Positions 10,106-20,039 of a stretch of 64,000 bases of DNA are shown piece by piece. A program made the position numbers and the translations under genes. The DNA lies in assembly GCA_016722295.1 (NCBI GenBank), contig JADKGL010000008.1:62001-126000 (forward strand), read 5' to 3'. The notes under the pieces were generated by a model. That model had not been told where the DNA came from, ran no database searches, and worked only from the letters and a program-made list of their open reading frames with translations. Origin of the DNA: Saprospiraceae bacterium (GTDB lineage: Bacteria; Bacteroidota; Bacteroidia; Chitinophagales; Saprospiraceae). Within the stretch, counting starts at the first letter, position 1; each line of letters starts with the position of its first letter.

Positions 10106-10290
10106 ATTGACAGAGTATGCAAATAATATACCCAAATTGATGGTTTATTGAAATTTAGTCATCAAATGACAAAATAATTAGAATTAAATAAATCTATATG
10201 TATATGTTGCTGATAAACAAATATATACATATTTATAAATTTTATACTTAAAAAACATTTGAAAAACACCTACTAAATAGCTTGCTCAAA
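10106..10290. other. AT-rich intergenic DNA without recognisable gene
   Basis: No ORF of note. The DNA is AT-rich and holds the upstream region of the nucleotidyltransferase. I see no clear -7 box; TCAATTTG on the minus strand near 10134-10141 is one mismatch from consensus. Confidence 0.6.
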
Positions 10291-10572
10291 AGTTTTTTTT
10301 TTTTTTTTTCAACACTAAAAATAAAATTTTTTAAATTGGGGGAGGCCGGCGCCACAAAATTTTATTTTTTTTTTTTTTAAAAAAAACCCCCCCCAATTTC
10401 CCTTTCCTCCCCTTTTTTTCTTTGCAAGAAAAAAGAAAGGGGAAGAGAAGAAATAAAATAAATTTTTTTTTTCTATATTAAAAGAAAAGGAAAAGCGTGT
10501 GGTTTTTTTTTGGTTTTCCCGCTTTCCACATTCACATAAAAAAATTTCCCCCCAATTTTTTTTTTAAAGGCT
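10291..10572. other. Homopolymer-dominated anomalous sequence (probable assembly artefact)
   Basis: About 280 bp made almost entirely of homopolymers: T17 at 10293-10309, T14 at 10365-10378, A8 then C8 at 10379-10394, and many further T, A, C and G runs, plus an isolated GC-rich block (GGGGGAGGCCGGCGCC, 10338-10353). This composition is unlike anything else in the window. No coding potential. It ends about 10 bases before the stop of the hydrolase gene. The likeliest explanation is a low-quality consensus or a bad join. Confidence 0.7.
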
Positions 10573-10582
10573 TAAATTTGTC

Positions 10583-11230
10583 CTATTTAGCCAAAATTTG
10601 AGTCAAAATCGCTGAAATTTCTTCTGCTTTTGTCGAAATCATAAAATGCCCACCACCACGGATGATATGATCAGGTGTAAAGCCAGTAATAGGTAGAACG
10701 AGATCTTGATCTCCATGAATTCGTAAGATACTGCTTTGCGGTTTTTCTCGCTTCCATTGCAATAATTGATTTACTGCCCAACTCGAAAACTCTGGATCTG
10801 TATCTTTCAGTATTTCATTCAACAACTGCTTATCTTGATCGCTACTCACACCAAAAACAAAATAATTGACACTTGGTATTTGATTCATTGAACGCAATGA
10901 AAAAAATTGATTTAGATGAAATGCTCCAGCTATTCTGTAATGCAAAGGCAACTCATTGCGACTTGCTATTGACGAAATTAGAATAGTATGTTTGGGTTTG
11001 ACATAATCCATCATTTCATTTGCTAAAACACCTCCAAATGATAAACCAATTAAAGAAAAATCGTTTGCTGCATCGATTTTCTCAGTCATTCTTTTTGCAT
11101 ATGATTCTAATGACTCACTTTGCTCTGGAATAAGCCAAGGCAAATGAATTACCTCAAATTTTGAAGGTAGTTGAATAAACTTGAAAGCGCGGTGATCCAC
11201 ACCCAATCCACTGATAAAATAGAGTTTCAT
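10583..11230 (-). CDS. Alpha/beta hydrolase
   Basis: A 215-residue alpha/beta-fold hydrolase. The nucleophile elbow is GLSFGG (Ser in the middle), the oxyanion region is the N-terminal FISGLGVDHRAF, and a late HGDQDLVLP strand plus GGGHFM supply the likely Asp and His of the triad. Substrate unknown. The start is ATG 11230, overlapping the stop of the upstream CvpA gene by one base (TAATG), so translation is probably coupled. Longer in-frame N-terminal extensions lie inside cvpA in another frame and are not real. The 3' end abuts the anomalous homopolymer region, but the reading frame itself is clean. Confidence 0.88.
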   Translation of the reverse strand: MKLYFISGLGVDHRAFKFIQLPSKFEVIHLPWLIPEQSESLESYAKRMTEKIDAANDFSLIGLSFGGVLANEMMDYVKPKHTILISSIASRNELPLHYRIAGAFHLNQFFSLRSMNQIPSVNYFVFGVSSDQDKQLLNEILKDTDPEFSSWAVNQLLQWKREKPQSSILRIHGDQDLVLPITGFTPDHIIRGGGHFMISTKAEEISAILTQILAK

Positions 11231-11796
11231 TATTTGGCTTCTTCTGGTGCCAATTCCTTTTGAGGCATGGATTGATCGACTTTGTTGATTGCTTCTTGAG
11301 TTCGCTGCCAAAATTCTGAAAAGAATGGCTTTGCCTTTTCGAGAAAATCTTTTGATTTTTCTGGTATCGTAGCAAGTATTGGATAAGTGATCGAACTCGT
11401 CTTGACATCCTCTTTAATAATCTTAATCTTATCACAAAAACCTACGATCGAACTATAAATCACTAAAGCAATTAATGCAGATACTACACCACCTGCGATT
11501 TGATTAATAAAATTTATATGAGCTGTTTCTAAAAGTTTCTCCACTGCATTTCCAATCATTCGGATCCCTATCAAAATCAACAAAAAAGTCAAAACAAACC
11601 CGATGATAATCATGATCCTTGGATCGACATCAAACACTTTATCCAACAAATTCATTGTAAGGTGAGAGAACTTTAAAGTTGCCAACAATCCAATAATTAT
11701 AGACAATACACCAAATACAGTCTTAATAATGCCTTTTGTATAGCCTAAATAGAAGCAAAAACCAACGATTAACCCACAAAGTATATCTATGATCAT
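11230..11796 (-). CDS. CvpA-family membrane protein
   Basis: A 188-residue protein with four hydrophobic helices in the first about 125 residues (starting MIIDILCGLIVGFCFYLGYT), matching the CvpA family (colicin V production protein), and a hydrophilic charged C-terminal tail of about 65 residues. CvpA proteins sit in the inner membrane; their biochemical role is not settled, with links to envelope homeostasis. First gene of a two-gene unit with the alpha/beta hydrolase. A possible -7 box (TATTTTTG) lies at 11890-11883. Confidence 0.85.
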   Translation of the reverse strand: MIIDILCGLIVGFCFYLGYTKGIIKTVFGVLSIIIGLLATLKFSHLTMNLLDKVFDVDPRIMIIIGFVLTFLLILIGIRMIGNAVEKLLETAHINFINQIAGGVVSALIALVIYSSIVGFCDKIKIIKEDVKTSSITYPILATIPEKSKDFLEKAKPFFSEFWQRTQEAINKVDQSMPQKELAPEEAK

Positions 11797-11914
11797 TTTT
11801 TAGTTTTTTTTAAAAAAGACGAAAAACTGATGAATTTCCGTGTTTTTTAGTAATTTTAACAATAGTTTTGTAATATCTTGGGCAAAAATAGACTTAGTTC
11901 AGTATATTTTATTG

Positions 11915-11922
11915 TAAATTTG
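11915..11922 (+). promoter_or_regulatory. -7 box seven bases before a start codon (leaderless pattern)
   Basis: TAAATTTG, an exact TAnnTTTG match, ending 7 nt before the ATG at 11930. Transcription would begin at or within a few bases of the start codon. Confidence 0.55.
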
Positions 11923-11929
11923 TGAATAA

Positions 11930-12427
11930 ATGAATAGAGTCCTCATTTGTTTTTTAACCATTGCTTCCTATTGCATTAGCACTTCCGCTTTTGCTCAAGC
12001 AGCTTTTCCTATTTCTAAATATCAAGAACAACCCAATTTACCAAAAGCGTTCTTACTCGGCGAATATGAAAGACCATATGAAGATCTGATCAATATTTAT
12101 GAAAAATCAATGTTGAATCTTTGTGAGAATAATATCATCCGCACTCATGAAGTTTGGAATTTATTCTTGATCGATATGGAGGAATATTCGAAACAAGTTA
12201 ACTTTGATTTAAATGGATTAAAACTTTACTTAAATGTATTTTTTAATTCTGATGGTAGTATTCAAAATATAGTGTATTTTCCAAAGCCAAATTGTAAGAA
12301 CATTATTTTTGAACATCTAACAACATTTCTAGTAGCATTTTCAAAAAACTACAAATTAAAATATCCATTAACGGATAAATGCTCTCATCAGAGCAATGCG
12401 TCTTTTCCTAATTTTATTCGTAGATAA
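11930..12427 (+). CDS. Exported protein of unknown function
   Basis: A 165-residue protein not recognised. A signal peptide of about 23 residues ends at SAFAQA. The mature part has no cysteine pattern or repeat that I can link to a family; it has a mixed alpha/beta look, with FNSDGSIQNIVYFPKP resembling the strand-turn-strand found in TonB-C-like and 'energy transducer' domains, but this is weak. It precedes a lipoprotein by 14 nt on the same strand, so the two may form an operon of envelope proteins. Confidence 0.75.
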   Translation: MNRVLICFLTIASYCISTSAFAQAAFPISKYQEQPNLPKAFLLGEYERPYEDLINIYEKSMLNLCENNIIRTHEVWNLFLIDMEEYSKQVNFDLNGLKLYLNVFFNSDGSIQNIVYFPKPNCKNIIFEHLTTFLVAFSKNYKLKYPLTDKCSHQSNASFPNFIRR

Positions 12428-12441
12428 AAAGCTGATCAAAG

Positions 12442-13380
12442 ATGCGTATCAAATTGCATTGGATCGCATTCCTAATTCCAATCATTTTTCTTTCATGTAG
12501 AGATCAAATTGAAAAAAAATTTATCGTCATCCAAACACCGAGCAATGATGAACTCACTGGCATTTCATTATGGAGTGACAAAGATATTTTTGTTGTAGGC
12601 GGTGACACATGGACTCGTGCATTGCGTTTAAGTACAAATGATGGTGGTGCATCATGGAAAAGGGATTCACTTTATGATAAAAAAATATTTGCTATTTCAT
12701 CTTTCAACTCTTCTGAATTTTGGACTGCTGGAATTGATTTAATAACAAGACATAATTTAACCCAATATAAGAATTATTTCTATCCTTCTTTCCGCTTCTA
12801 TAAAGGGATTGAAGGTCAAAATAAAAATACTGCAATTGCTGTAGGAGGTGAAGCCTTTCGAATTGGATTCATCGATCGTTTAAATGATTCTGGAAAAATA
12901 GAAAACACACTCGAACTAGATCATGAACTAAATGCTATCCAAAAAATAAGTGACAATGTTTATGTTGCAGCAGGTTTCGGAATCGTGTTGAGATCGGAGG
13001 ACAATGGATTCCATTGGGACACTTTAGATATTGATGGCGATCATTTCAAAGATATTGCTTCATTTGATAAGGCAAGCATTATTATCGGAAATTTTGGAAC
13101 TATATTGAGATCAACAAATTTTGGTAAAAGCTATGACAAAATTAGAAATGCTTCAAGTATTTTTGTCTCAGATCAATCGTTTCGATGTATAGCGATGTCT
13201 GATGAAAAAACAATGCTTATAGCAGGAATAGGTGGACTAGCATGGCTTTCAAATGATGGCGGTGATTCATGGAGCGAAATTGAAAATTTACCTGACATTG
13301 ATTTTTATGCAGCTGCACACTTTGGGAATAAGTTTTATCTCTGCGGATCAGAAGGCAAGATTTTAGTTATTGAAGATTGA
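12442..13380 (+). CDS. Lipoprotein with BNR / photosystem-II-stability-factor-like beta-propeller
   Basis: A 312-residue predicted lipoprotein: lipobox FLSC with Cys19 as the lipidation site. The mature chain carries repeated S-x-D-G-G-x-x-W motifs (for example STNDGGASWKRD, SEDNGFHWDTLD and SNDGGDSWSEI), the Asp-box/BNR pattern of sialidase-like and HCF136-like propellers. Members of this kind usually bind rather than hydrolyse, and function here is unknown. It lies 14 nt after another exported protein and is followed by a hairpin terminator at 13431-13460. Confidence 0.85.
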   Translation: MRIKLHWIAFLIPIIFLSCRDQIEKKFIVIQTPSNDELTGISLWSDKDIFVVGGDTWTRALRLSTNDGGASWKRDSLYDKKIFAISSFNSSEFWTAGIDLITRHNLTQYKNYFYPSFRFYKGIEGQNKNTAIAVGGEAFRIGFIDRLNDSGKIENTLELDHELNAIQKISDNVYVAAGFGIVLRSEDNGFHWDTLDIDGDHFKDIASFDKASIIIGNFGTILRSTNFGKSYDKIRNASSIFVSDQSFRCIAMSDEKTMLIAGIGGLAWLSNDGGDSWSEIENLPDIDFYAAAHFGNKFYLCGSEGKILVIED

Positions 13381-13430
13381 AACACAACTGTATTTAATTT
13401 TCAGAAGAATAATTTTTTCCTAAAATAAAA

Positions 13431-13460
13431 ATCTGAGCCAATCTTCCAATCAACTCAGAT
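13431..13460. terminator. Bidirectional hairpin terminator
   Basis: ATCTGAG (13431-13437) pairs with CTCAGAT (13454-13460), with A-rich DNA before and a T-run after. It lies between the convergent lipoprotein genes ending at 13380 and 13485. Confidence 0.65.
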
Positions 13461-13484
13461 CTTTTTATATATTTTATTAACAGA

Positions 13485-14003
13485 TTAAAACTGCTGCGTC
13501 GCCTTTAAACTAACATTGCTTTGATCAGTTAATACTGCATTCAAAGTAATTTCAAATTTTTTTGTTCCAACAACTTTGATGACTATTTGACCTGATTTCA
13601 TTTCAACAAACGATTGAGAAACAGGAGAAACCTTTTGCTGAATTACATTACCTGTAGCTGTATTAATACCACTACTAGATAAGCTCTTTATTGGGTATGT
13701 TCCTGCAGGAGATGAATTAGAGTTTTCAATATCAAATCCAAAAGTTATTAGCTCATTGCAATCAGAACTTACTCCACCGATCTGGAATCCATGCTCAAAA
13801 TCACCGAAATCATCGGTTAGTAAATACTGAGCTAAGATAAGATTATTGCTGTTTCCATTAATCACAGCAGTTCCAGTGGTTGGTCCAAATTTATCACATC
13901 CCTTTGTAGTAGTATCATCAGAATCTGATTTACTACAAGAAAAAGCAAAAATTAATAGACCTAAAAAGGCGAATTTCAAAATAGATTTTGAGAAAGTATT
14001 CAT
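13485..14003 (-). CDS. Lipoprotein of unknown function
   Basis: A 172-residue predicted lipoprotein with lipobox FSC (Cys23), followed by an acidic SKSDSDD stretch. Ser/Asp-rich residues right after the Cys resemble the lipoprotein export signal that directs Bacteroidota lipoproteins to the cell surface, although the match is loose. The mature domain is beta-rich with no recognised family. No operon partner: thrS upstream on the same strand ends 101 nt away. Confidence 0.8.
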   Translation of the reverse strand: MNTFSKSILKFAFLGLLIFAFSCSKSDSDDTTTKGCDKFGPTTGTAVINGNSNNLILAQYLLTDDFGDFEHGFQIGGVSSDCNELITFGFDIENSNSSPAGTYPIKSLSSSGINTATGNVIQQKVSPVSQSFVEMKSGQIVIKVVGTKKFEITLNAVLTDQSNVSLKATQQF

Positions 14004-14103
14004 ATAATAAGTTTAAATTGTTTTATAGAATTATAAAGATAGATTGTAATTATCATTCACATGATCACATGCAAAATTCATGCCATACCTATGGACTAAA
14101 TAC

Positions 14104-16029
14104 TTATCCGATTTGCTCCTTCAAATCTTTGATAAAATCTTCAATTGACTCTGCACCTTGATCACCCGAGCCCTGTCGTCTTACCGAGATATTTCCTTCT
14201 GCTGCTTCTTTTTCACCGACGATGAGCATGTAAGGTATTTTTTTCAATTCTGTATCGCGGATCTTTTTCCCAATAGATTCTACTCTAGAATCAATGCTAC
14301 CTCGCAAACCAGCAGAATGCAGTTTTTTACTTACTTCATTTGCATAGTCCAAATATTTATCGCTCAATGGAAGTATGGCAAATTGCTCTGGTGTGAGCCA
14401 TAGCGGAAATTTTCCTGCACAATGCTCAGTCAATACGCCAATGAATCGCTCCATAGATCCAAATGGAGCGCGATGGATCATCACTGGTCTGTGTTTTTGA
14501 TTGTCAGAACCGATGTATTCCAATTCAAATCGCTCTGGTAAATTATAATCTACCTGAATCGTTCCCAATTGCCAAGATCTACCCAGTGCATCTTTCACCA
14601 TGAAGTCCAGTTTCGGTCCATAGAATGCAGCTTCACCCAACTCTGTAGTAGTCGCCAATCCTACTTCCTCTGTCGCTTCAATGATGGCTCTTTCAGCCTT
14701 TTCCCAGTTCTCATCCGAACCGATATATTTAGATTTATTCTCTGGATCTCGGAGACTAATTTGAGCCGTAAAATTTTCAAAGCCTAGTTTTTTGATCACG
14801 TGCATTGTTAGATCTAATACACCCAAAAATTCTGCTTTCACTTGATCTGGTGTACAGAAGAGATGCGCATCATCTTGTGTAAAACATCGCACTCGCGTCA
14901 ATCCATGCAATTCTCCACTTTGCTCATATCGATACACTGTACCAAACTCTGCGATGCGCAATGGAAGTTCTTTATAGGATCGTGGTTTATGTCCAAATAT
15001 CTCACAATGGTGAGGACAGTTCATTGGCTTGAGCATGAATTCCTCCCCTTCTCTTGGGGTCTTGATAGATTGAAATGAATCCGCTCCATATTTCTCCCAA
15101 TGTCCGCTGGTGACATAAAGATTTTTATGTCCAATATGGGGTGTGATCACCGGTGTATATCCACGAGCTATTTGTTCTGCTTTCAAAAAATCTTCAAGAC
15201 GCTGTCTCAAAGCAGTTCCCTTTGGCAACCAAATAGGAAGTCCTGCTCCTACTTTTTCTGAAAACATAAACAATTCCAGCTCTTGCCCTAGCTTTCTATG
15301 ATCTCGCTTTTTTGCTTCTTCCAATAATACCAAATACTCTTCAAGCTCTTTTGCTTTTGGAAATGTAATGGCATAAATTCTAGTCATTTGTTTTCTTGAC
15401 TCATCACCTCTCCAATATGCTCCTGCTACATTGAGCAATTTTACTGCTTTGATAAATCCAGTGTTTGGAATGTGTGGGCCACGACATAAATCAGTAAAAT
15501 TCCCTTGATTGTAAAATGTGATCTGACCATCTTGAAGATCTTGTAGCAATTCAATCTTATATTCATCATTTTTTTCTGTGAAATATTTTATCGCATCTGC
15601 TTTTGATACTTCGGTGCGCTTGTACTCATTGGATTGTCTCGCCAATTCAATGATCTTTTGTTCGATTTTTTGAAAATCATTTGCAGACAATATTTTATCA
15701 CCTGTATCGATGTCGTAATAAAATCCATTCTCAATAGCTGGTCCAATACCAAACTTTGTTCCAGGATGAAGTGCTTCCAATGCCTCCGCCATAAGATGCG
15801 CCGATGAATGCCAAAATGTACTTTTTCCTTCTTTGTCATTCCATGTGAGCAACTGCAACGTAGAATCTTCTTGAATAGGTCTAGAAGCATCCACTACATT
15901 ACCGTTTACTTTAGCTCCCAACACATTGCGCGCCAAGCCCTCACTGATTGAACTGGCTATTTGCATAGAAGTAATTCCCTTATCATACTCTGCAACACGC
16001 CCATCAGGAAAAGTGATTTTAATCTTCAT
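14104..16029 (-). CDS. thrS: Threonyl-tRNA synthetase
   Basis: A full-length 641-residue class II synthetase charging tRNA-Thr. Domains in order: TGS (1-62), second additional editing domain with HSSAH at residues 74-78, class II catalytic core (motif 2 region with [13 protein letters not shown] containing the zinc-binding Cys, and a further [10 protein letters not shown] motif 3), and an HGTP anticodon-binding domain ending near [10 protein letters not shown]. No anomalies. A -7 box lies 17 nt upstream. Confidence 0.99.
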   Translation of the reverse strand: MKIKITFPDGRVAEYDKGITSMQIASSISEGLARNVLGAKVNGNVVDASRPIQEDSTLQLLTWNDKEGKSTFWHSSAHLMAEALEALHPGTKFGIGPAIENGFYYDIDTGDKILSANDFQKIEQKIIELARQSNEYKRTEVSKADAIKYFTEKNDEYKIELLQDLQDGQITFYNQGNFTDLCRGPHIPNTGFIKAVKLLNVAGAYWRGDESRKQMTRIYAITFPKAKELEEYLVLLEEAKKRDHRKLGQELELFMFSEKVGAGLPIWLPKGTALRQRLEDFLKAEQIARGYTPVITPHIGHKNLYVTSGHWEKYGADSFQSIKTPREGEEFMLKPMNCPHHCEIFGHKPRSYKELPLRIAEFGTVYRYEQSGELHGLTRVRCFTQDDAHLFCTPDQVKAEFLGVLDLTMHVIKKLGFENFTAQISLRDPENKSKYIGSDENWEKAERAIIEATEEVGLATTTELGEAAFYGPKLDFMVKDALGRSWQLGTIQVDYNLPERFELEYIGSDNQKHRPVMIHRAPFGSMERFIGVLTEHCAGKFPLWLTPEQFAILPLSDKYLDYANEVSKKLHSAGLRGSIDSRVESIGKKIRDTELKKIPYMLIVGEKEAAEGNISVRRQGSGDQGAESIEDFIKDLKEQIG

Positions 16030-16046
16030 ATTCTGAATTTGAGCTG

Positions 16047-16054
16047 CAAAGTTA
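16047..16054 (-). promoter_or_regulatory. -7 box for thrS
   Basis: On the minus strand TAACTTTG, matching TAnnTTTG, 17 nt before the thrS ATG. No T-box or other leader structure fits in such a short leader. Confidence 0.5.
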
Positions 16055-16241
16055 AGGAAAATTGAATAAACTATATATTATAATTTTTTATTATATATAA
16101 ATATGAATTTTTAATTCTTAGATTTTCTTATTAGTGCTCGAATTTCAATTCAAAATTTAAATTTTTTTGGACAAGCAATACTCACAAATAGTGGCTTTTA
16201 TTCAATTCTACTCAATTTTTACAAGAATTCTACGTTATTCC

Positions 16242-16249
16242 TATCTTTG
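16242..16249 (+). promoter_or_regulatory. -7 box that fixes the start of the TonB-dependent receptor
   Basis: TATCTTTG, exact consensus. It lies inside the longest reading frame of the downstream gene but upstream of the signal peptide, which argues that translation starts at the TTG at 16272 rather than at 16167. Confidence 0.55.
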
Positions 16250-16271
16250 CCATATATTAATTTTTAATTAT

Positions 16272-18791
16272 TTGAAGAATATACTCTTTCGTCTAGTTTT
16301 GTTAGTGCTACTTGGTTCTTTTTGTGATCAATTATTTTGTCAGCAAAAAATAACATTATTTGGTAAAATCCAAGATATTTCAACCAATGAGGGATTAGAG
16401 TTTACGACAGTTTATATTCCTGAAACAAAATACTATGCTGAATCTGATAAAAATGGATTTTACAAAATTGAAATTCCTTATACCAAAAATCTCCGACTTG
16501 GTATTTCAAGACTTGGATTTATAAAAATAGATACAATAATTTTCAATTCTACTCCTCAATCATCATTGCAGCTTGATTTTAATTTATCCCCAATACTCAA
16601 TCGTGAAATAGTCATAAAAGAAAATGCACTTAGCAAAGGATCTGACATACGCGAAAATGCCAAAGCATTTGAAATGCTTCCTACAGTAAGTGGAAATATA
16701 GAAAGTGTTTTACCAAGTATTGCTCTAGGAGTGCGTTCCAGCGCTGGAGGTGAACTAAGCTCCCAGTATAGTGTTCGAGGTGGCTCCTATGATGAGAATC
16801 TCGTTTTTGTCAATGACTTTGAAATCTATAGACCGCAGTTAATTCGAAATGGTCAACAAGAAGGACTTTCATTTGTAAATGCAGATTTAATTCGTGAATT
16901 GAGTTTTTCATCTGGAGGATTTGGCGCAAAATATGGCGACAAACAATCTTCCGTCTTAGATATAAAATATAAAATACCTGACAGTCTTCGTGCAAGTATT
17001 AGTTTTAGTGCGTTAGGACTTTCATCACATTTAGAAGGCAGTAGAGAAATTGCAGGTCGCAAACTTCGATATTTATTCGGAGCAAGATACAAGACCAATA
17101 GCTATCTTTTAAGCTCACTCGATGTCAAAGGTGAATATCAACCCAACTTCATCGACTTACAATCTTTTATCACCTACGACATCACTAAATCATTACAGTT
17201 TTCGTGGATTAATAATTGGAATAAAAGCAAATTTAGTCTAATTCCTGAGTCTTCTAGTGTTGCCAAAGGTTCAGCTTTTCTTGTTGTAAAATTAAATACT
17301 TATTTTGAAGGTAAAGAAATCGATGAATTTGATCAAAGGATGACCGGAATGGGTTTAACTTATTTTCCAAAAAGAGATAAAAATCCCTATTTTATAAAAT
17401 TGAGTTCCTCCATAAACCAAGGTCGTGAAGCTGAACAGTTTGATATCTTAGGTTATTACAGATTGACAGAAATAGAAACAGGCGGAAAAGATGATGAAGG
17501 CAAAGAAGTAAAACTTTGGGGTGAAGGAACACAACATATTTTTGCTCGAAATTATTTAAAGAGCTTTATTCATCAACATGAACTCAGAGCAGGTCTTGAT
17601 CTTGATGCAAATGAGAATAGCAATGTTGATCATTTTATTCAAGCTGGTCTAGGATTTAAACAAGATCAATTCAATGATCTCCTCAATGAATGGGAACGCA
17701 TAGATTCTGCAGGATATTCACTCCCATACGACGGTCAAACATTGCGTTTGAACAATGTATATAAAGCCACTGCTAATATCCGGAATGAAAAATACTTTGC
17801 ATGGATTCAAGATGAAATCCAATGGATCCCAAATCGAGAATGGATCATAAAATTCATTCCAGGAATACGAGCACATTACAGTTCATTAAATCAAGAATTT
17901 TTTATAAATCCTAGAGCAAAAATTGAACTCAATCCAAGAAAAAATAGTGATAATCTATTGCTTTGGTTATCAGGTGGTATGTATTATCAACCGCCTTTTT
18001 ATAGAGAAATGCGGAGTCCATCAGGCGTCTTAAATACAGAATTGCAATCACAAAAATCACTACATGCAGTGCTTGGATTGAAAAAAGATTTCCTATGGAA
18101 AAAAGTATCGAATGCTACATTCCGATGGATATCAGAACTCTATGTAAAGGACCTTTGGGATGTAGCGAGTTATGAATTAGAGAATGTACGAATTCGATAT
18201 TCAGGAGAGAATAATGCTACGGCATATGCCATTGGTTGGGATAATCGAATAAACGGCGAATTCGTATCCGGAGCTGAATCATGGGTAAATATTTCATTCT
18301 TAAGAACTCACGAAAAATTTAACAATATCGAACATAAAAGACATGACGCTTCCATTCAAGAAGGAAAAATAGTAAAAGATGTCCCAAGACCAACTGATCA
18401 ATTGTTTTCATTAGGATTATTCTTCCAAGATTATTTGCCAAGTAATAAAAATTGTAAAATGCATATGAATACTACAGTGGCAACAGGTCTTCCTTATGGA
18501 TTTAAAGGTGCAAATGATATCTTTAGAAATGAATATCGATTCAAACCTTACCATCGAGTGGATATTGGATTTTCTTACTTACTTTGGAATAAAAATTGGA
18601 ATAGTTCTAAACCAAAACACATTCTAAGATTTACGAGACAAACTTGGATAAGTGCTGAAGTATATAATTTGTTAAAAATAAAAAATGAAGCCTCAGTTTC
18701 ATGGATAAAGTCTGTATACAACTATCAATTTGCAATACCAAATTATCTTAGTTCGAGAAGAATTAATATAAAAATTCGAATGGACTTCTAA
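16272..18791 (+). CDS. TonB-dependent outer-membrane receptor with N-terminal carboxypeptidase-like domain
   Basis: About 839 residues from the proposed TTG start. The N-terminus is a signal peptide (about LFRLVLLVLLGSF to FCQQ), then a carboxypeptidase-regulatory-like beta-sandwich (ITLFGKIQDISTNEGLEFTT to ISRLGFIKIDT), the plug (SSQYSVRGGSYDENLVFVND, then ELSFSSGGFGAKYGDKQSSV) and a 22-strand-type barrel ending in an aromatic residue (KIRMDF). It would import a ligand across the outer membrane using TonB energy. There is no SusD-like gene beside it, so it is not a standard SusCD pair. The frame is open from a TTG at 16167, but that adds 35 residues across a -7 box. Substrate unknown. Confidence 0.9.
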   Translation: MKNILFRLVLLVLLGSFCDQLFCQQKITLFGKIQDISTNEGLEFTTVYIPETKYYAESDKNGFYKIEIPYTKNLRLGISRLGFIKIDTIIFNSTPQSSLQLDFNLSPILNREIVIKENALSKGSDIRENAKAFEMLPTVSGNIESVLPSIALGVRSSAGGELSSQYSVRGGSYDENLVFVNDFEIYRPQLIRNGQQEGLSFVNADLIRELSFSSGGFGAKYGDKQSSVLDIKYKIPDSLRASISFSALGLSSHLEGSREIAGRKLRYLFGARYKTNSYLLSSLDVKGEYQPNFIDLQSFITYDITKSLQFSWINNWNKSKFSLIPESSSVAKGSAFLVVKLNTYFEGKEIDEFDQRMTGMGLTYFPKRDKNPYFIKLSSSINQGREAEQFDILGYYRLTEIETGGKDDEGKEVKLWGEGTQHIFARNYLKSFIHQHELRAGLDLDANENSNVDHFIQAGLGFKQDQFNDLLNEWERIDSAGYSLPYDGQTLRLNNVYKATANIRNEKYFAWIQDEIQWIPNREWIIKFIPGIRAHYSSLNQEFFINPRAKIELNPRKNSDNLLLWLSGGMYYQPPFYREMRSPSGVLNTELQSQKSLHAVLGLKKDFLWKKVSNATFRWISELYVKDLWDVASYELENVRIRYSGENNATAYAIGWDNRINGEFVSGAESWVNISFLRTHEKFNNIEHKRHDASIQEGKIVKDVPRPTDQLFSLGLFFQDYLPSNKNCKMHMNTTVATGLPYGFKGANDIFRNEYRFKPYHRVDIGFSYLLWNKNWNSSKPKHILRFTRQTWISAEVYNLLKIKNEASVSWIKSVYNYQFAIPNYLSSRRINIKIRMDF

Positions 18792-18803
18792 AATATATTG
18801 TTC

Positions 18804-20039
18804 TTATTTTCTACTAAGTAAATCTAATTGTCTCCAATAATCTGGAAAAGATTTTTCAACCACTGTTGGTTGGTCAATTTTTACTTTCGCTACAAGACTT
18901 AATAAACTATAAGCCATCGCAAGTCGATGATCATTTTTTACTTCAACTTCAATTGAATCAAGTAATTTGATACTACGATTATCAATACAAATTTCTATGG
19001 TATCATCTAATTCATGCCACTTAATTGTTGCTCCATATTTTTTAACAAATTCTGTTAGTTCAAAAAGTCGATCTGATTCTTTATGTCTTAGATGCTGGAC
19101 ATTTTTACATTCTAATATCATCTTTTTCATCGCACAACACACTGCAATAGCTGGAAATAAATCCGGGCAATCTAAAAAATCAACACATAAGCGTTCAAAA
19201 GATTTAGTATTTTTTTTAGTCAGTTGTATAAAATCAATGTGTACTAAAGTTTCGACACCAAACAACGATGCGATTTTGCTAATTTTTTGATCAGCTTGCA
19301 AGTCACTCATTACCAGATATGGAAACTTCCAATGCACTTCATGCTCAACAAGAGAAGCTAAACAATAAAAAAAAGCTGCTGAGCTCCAATCTGATTCAAC
19401 AAACGTAGCCTCCAACGAATATGGACTTGGTTTCACTACAATTTTATTTTTAAAAATCTCCAATTTTGCTCCATATTGTGACATTAATTTACAGGTCATT
19501 GTAATATATGGATAAGAAACTGAATTCCCTTCCCAAGTAAATTCAAAAGGTTTAGTAAACAATGGCGCAATCAACAATAATGCAGATAGAAATTGGCTAC
19601 TTTTTTTTACATCGATTTGAAGATGTGTGCATTCAATCTCAGGCAACTTGCGCCTACAAACTTTTACTGGAAATTTATACTGAGAACCTTGAAATTCAAA
19701 AATGGCACCAAGTTGTTCCAAATGTTTAAATAATGATTCATGCGGTCTGCTATTTAATGTTTCATCACAATGAATTATTTTTTCATGATTCGCTATAAAA
19801 AAATAAGCGACTAAAAATCGTACAGTCGTTCCTCCTTCACCTGCATGAATTATCCTCTCCTGACTTGACAGACATTTTAGTAATTCAACTGTGTCTTTCG
19901 CCTTTGACACATTAGTAAGTTCAACATTTGAATTGGACAAAGCTTGAATGATGAGCAGTCGATTAGAGATGCTTTTCGAAGCAGGCAGCTCAATCTCTGC
20001 ATCCTTTTTCAATGTTATTTTTTTTAGTAACATTGTCAT
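18804..20039 (-). CDS. aroA: 3-phosphoshikimate 1-carboxyvinyltransferase (EPSP synthase)
   Basis: A 411-residue EPSP synthase, which joins shikimate-3-phosphate and PEP in aromatic amino acid synthesis. Visible signatures: ELPASKSISNRLLI (substrate-binding Lys/Ser), GEGGTTVRFLVAYF in the loop corresponding to the N-A-G-T-A-M-R region, FVESDWSSAAFF, DFLDCPDLFPAI (catalytic Asp) and LRHKESDRL. It is somewhat shorter than the usual 425-440 residues. The ATG overlaps the stop of the SET-domain gene by four bases (ATGA), indicating coupling. Other aro genes are not present in the window. Confidence 0.97.
   Translation of the reverse strand: MTMLLKKITLKKDAEIELPASKSISNRLLIIQALSNSNVELTNVSKAKDTVELLKCLSSQERIIHAGEGGTTVRFLVAYFFIANHEKIIHCDETLNSRPHESLFKHLEQLGAIFEFQGSQYKFPVKVCRRKLPEIECTHLQIDVKKSSQFLSALLLIAPLFTKPFEFTWEGNSVSYPYITMTCKLMSQYGAKLEIFKNKIVVKPSPYSLEATFVESDWSSAAFFYCLASLVEHEVHWKFPYLVMSDLQADQKISKIASLFGVETLVHIDFIQLTKKNTKSFERLCVDFLDCPDLFPAIAVCCAMKKMILECKNVQHLRHKESDRLFELTEFVKKYGATIKWHELDDTIEICIDNRSIKLLDSIEVEVKNDHRLAMAYSLLSLVAKVKIDQPTVVEKSFPDYWRQLDLLSRK

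Noticed and set aside
10338..10353. GC-rich palindromic-looking block (GGCCGGCGCC) as an IS end, attachment site or operator
   Set aside because: It lies inside the homopolymer-rich anomaly, has no target duplication or transposase nearby, and is probably part of the same artefact.
16167..16271. N-terminal extension of the TonB receptor
   Set aside because: It needs a TTG start, has no signal-peptide character and spans a consensus -7 box; the signal peptide starts at 16272.
16272..18791. SusC-type nutrient receptor
   Set aside because: There is no SusD-like lipoprotein next to it and no glycoside hydrolase in the region, so I call it only a TonB-dependent receptor.
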